Assembly: GCF_018603905.1 (NCBI RefSeq)
Contig: NZ_JAHFZZ010000009.1
Coordinates: 372,001 to 436,000, forward strand
DNA from: Nonomuraea sp. NEAU-A123
GTDB taxonomy: Bacteria; Actinomycetota; Actinomycetes; Streptosporangiales; Streptosporangiaceae
DNA: 64,000 bases
Direction: 5' to 3'
Positions 53,531 through 60,913 of the stretch are shown piece by piece. The first letter of the stretch is position 1. Every line of letters begins with the position of its first letter. A program made the position numbers and the translations under genes. Below the pieces are notes generated by a model, which saw nothing but the letters and a program-made list of their open reading frames with translations, was not told the origin of the DNA and ran no database searches.

Positions 53531-54431
53531 AGGAGAATGCGCCGGCCGGTTGCGGCGCGTGGCCGAATTCGGCGGCGAGGGCGCAGACGTACCGGCCATA
53601 GCTGGACGGGAGCAACTCCTCGCCGAGGCGGTGACAGGCCTCGGCGTCGATGTAGTTCATCCGCAGCGCGATCTCCTCGATGCAGGCGATGCGTACGCCC
53701 TGCCGCCCCTCCAGCATGTGCACGTACTGGCTGGCCTGCAGAATGGAGTCGGGCGTGCCCGCGTCGAGCCAGGCGAACCCTCGCCCGAGTTCGACGAATT
53801 TCGCCTTGCCCCGGTCGAGATAGACCCGGTTGACGTCGGTGATCTCGAGTTCCCCACGGGCGGACGGCTGGACATTCTTCGCGATGTCGATCACGTCGTT
53901 GTCGTAGAGATAAAGGCCGACGACGGCGCAGTTGGAGCGCGGATGCGCGGGTTTCTCCTCGATGGAGACGAGCCTGCCGAGCGAGTCCATCTCGGCGATG
54001 GCGTAGCGCTCGGGATCGCTGACCGGATGGCCGAACAACACGCAGCCGTCCACGTCGGCGGTGTTCTCCTGGAGGATGTCGTAGAACGAATATCCGTGGA
54101 AGATGTTGTCGCCGAGCACCAGCGCCACCGAATCGTCGCCGATATGGTCGGCGCCGAGTATGAAGGCGTCGGCCAGTCCGACGGGCTCGTCCTGGCGGGC
54201 GTAGGTGATGTCGAGTCCGAGGTGTGAGCCGTCGCGCAGCAGGCGCGCCAGATTCGGCAGGTCCTCCGGGGTGGAGATCACCAGGATCTCTCTGATATTC
54301 GCGAGCATGAGCACCGACAAGGGATAATAGATCATCGGCTTGTCGTTCACGGGCAGCAACTGTTTCGAGACCGCGAGGGTAATGGGGTACAGCCGCGTGC
54401 CGTGCCCGCCGGCCAGAATTATGCCTTTCAC
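53529..54431 (-). CDS. rmlA: Glucose-1-phosphate thymidylyltransferase
   Basis: A 300-residue nucleotidyltransferase of the RmlA short type. KGIILAGGHGTRLYPIT is the nucleotide-binding motif, followed by SKQLLPVNDKPMIYYPLS and LGDNIFHG. It makes dTDP-glucose from glucose-1-phosphate and dTTP, the first step to the deoxy-aminosugar. The GTG at 54431 (VKGIILAGG) follows AGGAAGG by about seven bases; an upstream in-frame ATG at 54494 would add 21 residues unlike the family. It is divergent from rmlB across 249 bases holding three AGGGG repeats that read toward rmlA. The DUF5988-like gene follows downstream. Confidence 0.95.
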   Translation of the reverse strand: MKGIILAGGHGTRLYPITLAVSKQLLPVNDKPMIYYPLSVLMLANIREILVISTPEDLPNLARLLRDGSHLGLDITYARQDEPVGLADAFILGADHIGDDSVALVLGDNIFHGYSFYDILQENTADVDGCVLFGHPVSDPERYAIAEMDSLGRLVSIEEKPAHPRSNCAVVGLYLYDNDVIDIAKNVQPSARGELEITDVNRVYLDRGKAKFVELGRGFAWLDAGTPDSILQASQYVHMLEGRQGVRIACIEEIALRMNYIDAEACHRLGEELLPSSYGRYVCALAAEFGHAPQPAGAFS

Positions 54432-54537
54432 GAAATACCCTTCCTCAGGGGAAAACCGGGTAGCCAGAATCGATATTCGTTCCCTGAGCATCACACCGGA
54501 TCACATCAGAATGGACTCCAAGACAACCCTCATTTGC

Positions 54538-54564
54538 CCCCTACCCCGCCCCCGGTGCCCCCCT
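54538..54564 (-). promoter_or_regulatory. AGGGG direct repeats upstream of rmlA
   Basis: CCCCT begins at 54538 and 54560, with CCCCC at 54549: three units in exact 11-bp register, and a weaker CCCTC at 54527. On the minus strand they read toward rmlA, 107 bases before its start. Confidence 0.6.
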
Positions 54565-54680
54565 ATGTCGGCCGCTAAACGGTTGCGCACGGTTTACCGG
54601 CGATATGGTTTCCATGGCGAAAGGCAGATCGTGAAGCGACGCACGGCGACTCCGCTCGGGATCAGGTAGGAGATCTTGCG

Positions 54681-55655
54681 ATGAGGATTCTGGTCACGGG
54701 GGGCGCCGGATTCATCGGCTCCCACTACGTGCGCACCCTGCTCGAAACCGACGGCGACACACGGATCACCGTCCTCGACAAACTCACCTACGCGGGCAAC
54801 CCCGCGAATCTGGACCAGGTGCGCACGAGCGACAGATTCGCCTTCGTCCAAGGCGACATATGCGACGAGCGACTGGTCGACCCGCTCGTCGCCGAACACG
54901 ACCAGGTGGTCCACTTCGCCGCCGAATCCCATGTCGACCGGTCCATCATGGGTGCGACCGAGTTCGTGCGGACCAATGTGGCCGGCACCCAGACCCTGCT
55001 CGACGCGGCGGTCCGCAGCGGGCTGGGGACCTTCGTGCACGTCTCCACCGACGAGGTCTACGGCTCGATCCCGGAGGGCTCCTCGCTGGAGTCCGATCCG
55101 CTACGGCCCAGCTCCCCCTACTCAGCCTCGAAGGCGGCCTCCGACCTGCTCGCCCTCGCCTATCACCGCACCCACGAGCTCGACGTACGCGTCACCCGCT
55201 GCTCCAACAACTACGGCCACCATCACTTTCCGGAGAAGATCATCCCCCTGTTCGTCACCAACCTCCTCGACGGCCGGCCGGTTCCCCTGTACGGCGACGG
55301 CGGCAACAGCCGCGATTGGCTGCATATCGACGACCACGTGCGAGGCATCGAACTGGTCCGCGCCGGCGGCCGTCCCGGTGAGATCTACAACATCGGCGGC
55401 GGCACCGAACTCACCAACCGGGAGCTCACCGACCTGCTCCTCAAGGCATGTGCCGCCGGCTGGGACCAGGTCTCGTACGTCGAGGACCGCAAGGGCCACG
55501 ATCTGCGCTACTCGGTCGACTGCACCAAGATCCGCACCGAGCTGGGCTACCGGCCCCGCAAGGATTTCGAGACCGGTTTGGCCGAGACCGTCGCCTGGTA
55601 CCGCGACAACCGCGCCTGGTGGCAGCCGCTCAAGGCCGAGAGCCTGACCCCGTAG
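54681..55655 (+). CDS. rmlB: dTDP-glucose 4,6-dehydratase
   Basis: A 324-residue extended short-chain dehydrogenase. The NAD motif is VTGGAGFIGSHY, the dehydratase motif STDEVYG supplies Asp-Glu, and YSASKAASD carries Tyr and Lys of the catalytic set. It converts dTDP-glucose to dTDP-4-keto-6-deoxyglucose, the common precursor for the epimerase and aminotransferase at 39,589-41,321. ATG with GGAG eight bases upstream. It is divergent from rmlA and convergent with a small membrane protein gene. It appears to be the last cluster gene on this side: beyond it no AGGGG repeats and no polyketide or sugar genes are seen. Confidence 0.96.
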   Translation: MRILVTGGAGFIGSHYVRTLLETDGDTRITVLDKLTYAGNPANLDQVRTSDRFAFVQGDICDERLVDPLVAEHDQVVHFAAESHVDRSIMGATEFVRTNVAGTQTLLDAAVRSGLGTFVHVSTDEVYGSIPEGSSLESDPLRPSSPYSASKAASDLLALAYHRTHELDVRVTRCSNNYGHHHFPEKIIPLFVTNLLDGRPVPLYGDGGNSRDWLHIDDHVRGIELVRAGGRPGEIYNIGGGTELTNRELTDLLLKACAAGWDQVSYVEDRKGHDLRYSVDCTKIRTELGYRPRKDFETGLAETVAWYRDNRAWWQPLKAESLTP

Positions 55656-55674
55656 TCCGGATGCTCGCGCGCGG

Positions 55675-56115
55675 TCAGTGGTCGCGGTGCGGCCAGGGAG
55701 AGGCGGCCACCACGATCCCGTACAGCAGGTGGTCGCCGAGCAGCCACAGGCGTTCGGTGAGACGGGCCCTGTCCTTGTGCGGCAGGCCGAGCATGGGCGC
55801 GATGGCGGCCTGGAAGACCGCCCAGAACAACAGGCCGTAGGCGGGCCCGGCCCACCGCCGGCGGCGTACGGACTCGGGCAGCGCCCCGAAGATCGCGCCG
55901 CCCGCCGCCCCGTACGACCAGTGCATGAGCTCGACGACCGCGGGGCGCCGATCGGGCGGGACGCGGCGGAACAGCCGGGGCGTGGTGCGTTCCAGCACGG
56001 CCTCCGGCGGCACCTTCTCCACCAGGCCGAGCGCGGTGGAGAACTGCCTGAGACCGGACATCGCCATGGCACCGATCGCGCCTCGAGCCCCGGCGCGCAG
56101 GATTGGCTGGTTCAT
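55675..56115 (-). CDS. Small hydrophobic membrane protein of unknown function
   Basis: A protein of about 146 residues with perhaps three to four hydrophobic stretches (GAIGAMAMSGLRQF, SYGAAGGAIFGAL, GPAYGLLFWAVFQAAIAPM, LLYGIVVAAS). A PPRLFRRVPPDRR-like charged loop lies in the middle. I do not recognise a function. The ATG at 56115 is the first family-like start; a longer frame from 56193 would run through a hairpin. No strong SD is visible. It converges on rmlB and lies downstream of the ferredoxin operon behind a strong hairpin, so it is probably separately transcribed. Confidence 0.65.
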   Translation of the reverse strand: MNQPILRAGARGAIGAMAMSGLRQFSTALGLVEKVPPEAVLERTTPRLFRRVPPDRRPAVVELMHWSYGAAGGAIFGALPESVRRRRWAGPAYGLLFWAVFQAAIAPMLGLPHKDRARLTERLWLLGDHLLYGIVVAASPWPHRDH

Positions 56116-56185
56116 GACGAGTCGGCCCCCGTTCTTCACAGGGTCGTCTACCGAACGGCGAACCGGATAAACCTGCTGGTCAGGG

Positions 56186-56215
56186 GAGGCCACCTCGGTC
56201 GGTCGAGGTGGCCTC
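56186..56215 (-). terminator. 12-bp perfect hairpin after the ferredoxin operon
   Basis: GAGGCCACCTCG (56186-56197) and CGAGGTGGCCTC (56204-56215) pair perfectly around a 6-base loop, nine bases beyond the ferredoxin stop. No U-tract, as is common in actinomycete terminators. Confidence 0.75.
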
Positions 56216-56224
56216 AGGTGGACG

Positions 56225-56419
56225 TCAGTCCTCGATGTGGATGGCCAGCGCCGGGCAGACCACCGCGGCGTGCCGGACGTCGGCGGCCTGCTCGGCCGGC
56301 GGGTCGGGGTTCAGCAGCACCACGATGCCGTCCTCGTCGCGCTGGTCGAACACGTCCGCGGCGGCGACCACACACTGTCCGGAAGCGACACACTTGTCCT
56401 GGTCGATGGTCACCTTCAT
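56225..56419 (-). CDS. 3Fe-4S ferredoxin (P450 redox partner)
   Basis: A 64-residue single-cluster ferredoxin. Cys10, Cys16 (CVASGQC) and Cys55 (VVCPALAIHIED) are the three ligands; the second position of the usual 4Fe-4S motif is not Cys, so a 3Fe-4S cluster is expected. Such ferredoxins sit beside CYP105-type P450s and deliver electrons to them. ATG with AGAGGA four bases upstream, 36 bases after the P450 gene. It is last in the operon with two P450s, a TetR regulator and the reductase, and is followed by a hairpin. Confidence 0.93.
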   Translation of the reverse strand: MKVTIDQDKCVASGQCVVAAADVFDQRDEDGIVVLLNPDPPAEQAADVRHAAVVCPALAIHIED

Positions 56420-56455
56420 GAGATCCTCTTGCCTGTCGTCGTAGTGGGGGGAAAG

Positions 56456-57667
56456 TCACCAGGTCACGGGGAGCGAGTAGACCCCGTACACGGACCCGTC
56501 GTGCTTGAACGGGATCTCTTCCAGATCCGCGGCCAGTCGCAGGGTGGGGATGCGCTTGTAGAGCGTGCTGTAGACGACCTGCAGTTCCATCCGGGCCAGC
56601 GGCTGGCCCAGGCACTGGTGGACGCCGAAGCCGAACGCCACGTGGTGGCGGGCATCGCGCTGGATGTCCAGCCGGTCGGGGTCGGGGAAGGCGTCGGGGT
56701 CGCGGTTGCCGATGTCGTTGGCCATGATCAGCCCGTCGCCGGCGCGGATGATCTGCCCGTCGAGCTCGATGTCCTCCAGCGCCAGCCGGCGCCGCCCGTT
56801 GTGCGTGATGTGCAGGTAGCGCAGCAGCTCCTCGACCGCCGAGGAGACCAGCTTCGGATCCTCGGTGTCACGCAGGAGGGCCAGTTGGCCGGGGTTCTCC
56901 AGCAGGGCGAGCGTGCCAAGCGCGATCATGTTCGCGGTGGTCTCGTGCCCGGCGATCAGCAGCAGCACCCCGATCCCGGCCGCGTCCCGCTGGGACAGCT
57001 CCCCGGTCTTGATCCGCTCGGTCAGCCCGGACAGCAGGTCGTCACCGGGGTTGGCGAGCTTCTCGTCCAGCAGGTTGTGCAGGTAGCCGCCCAGATGGCC
57101 GAGGGCGGCCGCCCGCTGCTCGGTGCTCGCCTCCCGGTTGATGATGGTCTTGCTGTTCTCCTGGAAGAAGTCGTGGTCGGCGTACGGCACACCGAGCAGC
57201 TCGCAGATCACCAGCGAGGGCACCGGCAAGGCGAACGCCGTCACCAGGTCGACCGGCTTCGGGCCGGCCAGCAGATCGTCGATCAGGTCGTCCACGATCT
57301 TCTGTACGGCCGGCCGCATCGCCTCCACCCGCTTGATGGTGAACGGCGCCGTCACCATCCGCCGCAGCCGCGCATGCTCGGGATCGTCCATCAGGATGAA
57401 GCTGATGGGCGACGAGCCGTTGAGAGGGGCCGGGCTCGGGTAACCGGGCCGGGTGATGTCGGAGCTGACCCGCGGGTCGGCCAGCAGTGCCCGCTGCTCG
57501 GCATAACGGGTCACCACCCACGGGGTGCTGCCGTCCCACAGGCGGACCTTGGAGAGCGGGCCCTCCGCCTGCTTGGCCTGCAGAGCCGGCGGCGGATCGA
57601 AGGGGCAACCCTTCGCCCTGGCCATCGGATACTCCGGAATCTCAGCCGGATTCAAGGTACTTGTCAT
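56456..57667 (-). CDS. Cytochrome P450, CYP105-like
   Basis: A 403-residue P450. The N-terminus YPMARAKGCPFDPPP and TPWVVTRYAEQRALLADPRVSSD is CYP105-like. Helix I is LLLIAGHETTANMI, the ExxR is EELLRYL and the heme loop is AFGFGVHQCLGQPLA. CYP105 enzymes oxidise varied natural products and xenobiotics, usually with the adjacent 3Fe-4S ferredoxin. The ATG at 57667 has GGAGG five bases upstream; a TTG at 57679 lies inside the SD. Reductase 14 bases upstream, ferredoxin 36 bases downstream. Whether it acts on the macrolactam is unknown: the promoter lacks the AGGGG repeats of the cluster and sits with its own TetR control. Confidence 0.94.
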   Translation of the reverse strand: MTSTLNPAEIPEYPMARAKGCPFDPPPALQAKQAEGPLSKVRLWDGSTPWVVTRYAEQRALLADPRVSSDITRPGYPSPAPLNGSSPISFILMDDPEHARLRRMVTAPFTIKRVEAMRPAVQKIVDDLIDDLLAGPKPVDLVTAFALPVPSLVICELLGVPYADHDFFQENSKTIINREASTEQRAAALGHLGGYLHNLLDEKLANPGDDLLSGLTERIKTGELSQRDAAGIGVLLLIAGHETTANMIALGTLALLENPGQLALLRDTEDPKLVSSAVEELLRYLHITHNGRRRLALEDIELDGQIIRAGDGLIMANDIGNRDPDAFPDPDRLDIQRDARHHVAFGFGVHQCLGQPLARMELQVVYSTLYKRIPTLRLAADLEEIPFKHDGSVYGVYSLPVTW

Positions 57668-57681
57668 GAATTCCTCCAAAG

Positions 57682-58869
57682 TCAGGGAGCCGGTACGAGG
57701 TCGGAGAGCGCGTCGACGACGTCCTGCCGGCGCAGGCGGGTCTGTTTGGGCATGTTCCAGCCCAGTACGCCGGTGACTCTGCCGTCGCGGCGGTAGAGCG
57801 CGACGAAGCGGCGGGCCGCCTGGTCGCCGTCCACCACGGTCACCTCGGCGTCGACGGGCAGCACTCCATGTACCTGGATCTTGGCGTCGAACTGGTCGGT
57901 CCAGAAGTAGGGCACGGGACAGTAGGGCTGGTCATCGCCGAGGACGTTCGCCGCGACGATGCCGGCCTGTTCGGAGGCGTTGGTCCGGTTCTCCAGCCGC
58001 AGCAGCGCGCCGAGTTTGTCGTGGTGCCACCGGGCCACGTCGCCGACCGCGTAGATTCCCTCGGCGGCGCGGCAGCGGGAGTCGCACACCAGCCCGTTGT
58101 CCAGCCGCAGGCCGCTGCCGGTGAGCCATTCGGTCGCCGGGTCGGCCCCGATCGCCACTACGACCACGTCGGCGGGCAGCACTTCGCCGGTGTCCAGGCG
58201 CACACCCGTGACCCGCCCCTGGTGGCCGGTCAGCCCGCTGACCCCGGCGCCGAGGCGCAGGCGGACCCCGCGCTCGGTGTGCAGGTCGGCGAGCATCCCC
58301 GCGACCGAAGGCCCGATCTGGCCGGCCAGTGGGGCCGGCCGGGGACCGGCCATCGTGACCTCAAGGCCCATGCCGTGCGCCGTGGCGGCGATCTCGGCGC
58401 CGAGCACGCCCTCCCCCACGACCACGAGCCGCGAGGAGGCCAGCAGATCCGCCCGCAGCGCCACCGCGTCGTCGAGCGTACGCAGCACGTGGACCCCGGC
58501 CAGCTCCGCCTGCCCGGCGAACGTCCGGGGCCGCAGTCCGGTGGCCACCACGACGGCGTCGGCCCGCAGGGCACGCCCGGACGCGGTGTGGACGGTGCGT
58601 CCGGCCGCGTCCAGGCCGACGGCCGGGTCGGCGAGGATGAACTCGGCGTCCAAGGTGGACAGAGCCGTCTGCGGCCGTAGCTGAACCCGTTCGGGGTCCC
58701 AGGCGCCGGAGAGGACCTGTTTGGACAGCGGTGGCCGATCGTAGGGCAGGTGCGGCTCGGCACCGAGGACGGTCAGGCCGCCCTGGTACCCCTTGCGCCG
58801 CAACGCCTCCGCGGTGGCCAGCCCGGCGGCGGAGGCGCCGACCACCAGGACGCTGGAGGGAGCGTTCAC
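57682..58869 (-). CDS. FAD-dependent ferredoxin reductase
   Basis: A 395-residue pyridine-nucleotide-disulphide-type reductase of the P450 electron-transfer class. VVGASAAGLATAEAL is the FAD-binding motif, VVGEGVLGAEIA the NAD(P)H motif, and GIYAVGDVARW the second FAD contact. It passes electrons from NAD(P)H to the 56,225 ferredoxin and so to either P450, giving a complete class I system. The GTG at 58869 has a poor ribosome site, but it overlaps the TGA of a 13-residue leader frame with a strong AGGAGG, suggesting coupling. Confidence 0.92.
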   Translation of the reverse strand: MNAPSSVLVVGASAAGLATAEALRRKGYQGGLTVLGAEPHLPYDRPPLSKQVLSGAWDPERVQLRPQTALSTLDAEFILADPAVGLDAAGRTVHTASGRALRADAVVVATGLRPRTFAGQAELAGVHVLRTLDDAVALRADLLASSRLVVVGEGVLGAEIAATAHGMGLEVTMAGPRPAPLAGQIGPSVAGMLADLHTERGVRLRLGAGVSGLTGHQGRVTGVRLDTGEVLPADVVVVAIGADPATEWLTGSGLRLDNGLVCDSRCRAAEGIYAVGDVARWHHDKLGALLRLENRTNASEQAGIVAANVLGDDQPYCPVPYFWTDQFDAKIQVHGVLPVDAEVTVVDGDQAARRFVALYRRDGRVTGVLGWNMPKQTRLRRQDVVDALSDLVPAP

Positions 58870-58907
58870 GCGGTCTCGCCCGGCGTGAGTGCGCGGTTGA
58901 CCTTCAT
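58866..58907 (-). CDS. Leader peptide overlapping the ferredoxin reductase start
   Basis: A 13-residue frame, MKVNRALTPGETA, starts with ATG at 58907 preceded by AGGAGG, the strongest ribosome site between the TetR and reductase genes. Its TGA overlaps the reductase GTG (GTGA), so ribosomes may reinitiate there. The first residues MKV recall ferredoxin N-termini (the operon's ferredoxin begins MKVTIDQ), but no Cys follows. It may be a true leader or a remnant. Confidence rests on the SD and overlap only. Confidence 0.45.
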   Translation of the reverse strand: MKVNRALTPGETA

Positions 58908-58923
58908 CGAGACTTCCTCCTCT

Positions 58924-59574
58924 TCACGGCGTGACCGGTGCCAGCCACAGCCCGACGATGGCGTCGATCAACCCGGTCGCGGCGTCGTGCCAGCTCGATC
59001 GGGGTGTGGGGGTGCCCTCGGCCAGGGCGCGCTCGCGCTCGGCGCACACGTGCACCATGAGCTGACGGGCCATGTCATGGCGCTCGACCCGCACGGCGAC
59101 CGGCAGCTCGGGCAGGCACCGGTTGAGCCCGTCGAGGATCTGGAGCAGCGCGCGCGAGCTGAGAGCCTCCTCGATCATGATCTCGCGGAAGGCGGGGTCG
59201 GTCATCACCTGGGCGCCGAACCGGGCGAACCAGGTGGGGTTGCCCAGGGCGGCCAGGTGCTCGGCGCTCGGGCGTACCAGGCAGGCCACCCAGTCCCGTA
59301 CGTCCGAGCTGTCGCCGATCTCGGCCAGCATCCGCGTACGCACCCGCTCGATCCGCTCGGCGTGTTTGCGCACGATGGCGCGGACGAGATCGGTCTTCGT
59401 GCCGAAGTGATAGCCGACCGCGGTGTTGTTCCCCTGCCCCGCGGCCTCGCTGACCTGACGGTTGGACACCGCCATCACCCCGTGCTCGGCGAACAGCCGC
59501 TCCGCCGCCGTCAGGATCGACTCCCGGGTCGCGCCGGCCCGATCGGCCCGGACGGTCCGGCCGGCCACGCTCAC
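58924..59574 (-). CDS. TetR-family regulator inside the P450 operon
   Basis: A repressor of about 216 residues. The HTH segment is RESILTAAERLFAEHGVMAVSNRQVSEAAGQGNNTAVGYHFGTKTDLV, with a C-terminal ligand domain. The GTG at 59574 overlaps the P450 stop (GTGA); a GTG at 59577 is equally possible; upstream extension is shadow. It is made from the middle of the operon it probably controls: a promoter with its -35 inside an inverted repeat lies upstream of the first P450, and an MFS exporter diverges from there. The ligand is probably a P450 substrate or an exported drug; that is inference. Confidence 0.9.
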   Translation of the reverse strand: MSVAGRTVRADRAGATRESILTAAERLFAEHGVMAVSNRQVSEAAGQGNNTAVGYHFGTKTDLVRAIVRKHAERIERVRTRMLAEIGDSSDVRDWVACLVRPSAEHLAALGNPTWFARFGAQVMTDPAFREIMIEEALSSRALLQILDGLNRCLPELPVAVRVERHDMARQLMVHVCAERERALAEGTPTPRSSWHDAATGLIDAIVGLWLAPVTP

Positions 59575-60794
59575 CACCGCACCGGGACTTCGCTCAACCC
59601 GCCGACGGCGAGTCCTTCGACCCGCCGCAGGTCCGCCACCGGGACGGCGAGTTCCAGGGAGGGGAGCCGGCGCAGCAGCACCTCGAGCACCGCCTGCAAC
59701 TCGGTGCGGGCCAGCGCCTGTCCCAGACACGAGTGCGCCCCGGCGCCGAAGGCCAGGTGGAGGTTCGGGCTGCGGCCGAGGTCCATGTCGTCGGCGCCCT
59801 CGAACGCGTTCTCGTCGCGGTTGGCCGCGGCCATGCTGCACACCACGGTCGTCCCGCCCGGCAGCACGGTCCCGGCGACCTCCATGTCCTCACCGAGGTA
59901 GCGCGGCATGCCGAACCCCGCGTTGGCGTCGAACCGCAGCGCCTCTTCCACCGCCGTGCGCACGAGCGACCGGTCCGCCAGCACTCGCTCCCAGCGGCTC
60001 CGGTCGGCCAGCAGCATCGCCACCATCTTGCCGATCATGTTCGCCGTGGTCTCGTGCCCGGCGACCAGCAGACCCATGCCGGTGGCCACCAGGGTCGCGT
60101 CGGACAGCCGCCCGCCGTCGGCGTCGGTGTTCGTGATGAGCTCGCTGAGCAGGTCCTCGCCCGGTTCGGCGCGCTTGGCGATGATGTGGGCGGCCATGTA
60201 CTGGACGAACTCGGCCTGCGCCGTGTCGATCTGCGCCTGCGTGTAGCGGGTCAAGTTGAGCAGCGTGTCAGACCAGTACGCGAACTGGTCGCGGTCCGAG
60301 TCCGGCACCCCGAGCAGATCGCAGATCACCCACACCGGCAGCGGGAAGCCCAGGCTCGCCTTGAGATCCGCCGGCTGACCCCGCTCGAGCATGTCGTCGA
60401 TGAGCCGCTCGGCCATCGCCTCCATCCCCGGCCGCAGCGCGGCCATGCGCTTGACGGTGAACCACTTGCTGATCATCCGCCGCCAGCGCTGGTGCGCCTC
60501 ACCGGACTGCGGTATCGCCGTCGCCATCTCGCTGTTGAAGACGCCACCCGACTCGCTGTCGGAGATCCGGGCCGCGTCGTCCATGTGCGTCGGCCGGGTG
60601 AACCGCGGGTCGGACAGCACCCGCTTGACGTCCTCGTAGCGCGTCACCAGCGACGCCTCGTCGCCGCTGGGCAGCGTCACCCGCGCCACGGGGCACTTCT
60701 GCTGGAGCCGCGCCCATTCCGCCGGCGGCTCCAGCGCCGCGTCACTGGGAATCGGGTAGATCAGGACTTGCTCGCCGTCACCTTGGCTCACCAC
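59571..60794 (-). CDS. Cytochrome P450, first gene of the redox operon
   Basis: A 407-residue P450. Helix I is LLVAGHETTANMIG, the ExxR is EEALRF and the heme loop is AFGAGAHSCLGQALA. Sequence suggests a bacterial CYP of the group that includes polyketide and terpene hydroxylases; the substrate cannot be read. The start is GTG at 60794 or 60791, both within range of tandem GGAGG repeats. It shares no AGGGG repeat with the cluster, and its promoter overlaps an inverted repeat. It uses the ferredoxin and reductase encoded downstream. It could act on the lactam or be an unrelated catabolic or resistance enzyme. Confidence 0.93.
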   Translation of the reverse strand: MVSQGDGEQVLIYPIPSDAALEPPAEWARLQQKCPVARVTLPSGDEASLVTRYEDVKRVLSDPRFTRPTHMDDAARISDSESGGVFNSEMATAIPQSGEAHQRWRRMISKWFTVKRMAALRPGMEAMAERLIDDMLERGQPADLKASLGFPLPVWVICDLLGVPDSDRDQFAYWSDTLLNLTRYTQAQIDTAQAEFVQYMAAHIIAKRAEPGEDLLSELITNTDADGGRLSDATLVATGMGLLVAGHETTANMIGKMVAMLLADRSRWERVLADRSLVRTAVEEALRFDANAGFGMPRYLGEDMEVAGTVLPGGTTVVCSMAAANRDENAFEGADDMDLGRSPNLHLAFGAGAHSCLGQALARTELQAVLEVLLRRLPSLELAVPVADLRRVEGLAVGGLSEVPVRW

Positions 60795-60827
60795 GACCTC
60801 CTCCGAACCGACGGTCAGTTCGTGGTC

Positions 60828-60856
60828 AGTAAACCCGTACTGTTAGATTAAGTCAA
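60828..60856 (-). promoter_or_regulatory. Promoter of the P450-TetR-reductase operon
   Basis: On the minus strand TTGACT (60851-60856) and TTTACT (60828-60833) are spaced 17 bases, a good -35/-10 pair, 34 bases before the P450 GTG. Confidence 0.6.
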
Positions 60857-60872
60857 GCGACTGATTTAAGTC
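60847..60872. promoter_or_regulatory. TetR operator candidate overlapping the P450 promoter
   Basis: AGTC (60851-60854), GACT (60859-60862) and AGTC (60869-60872) form two overlapping inverted repeats. The -35 lies inside them, so binding would block transcription and could also control the divergent MFS gene. Confidence 0.5.
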
Positions 60873-60913
60873 CTGTCGAGTCGTCCCCAACTCTTCTGAC
60901 GGAGGCTTCACCC

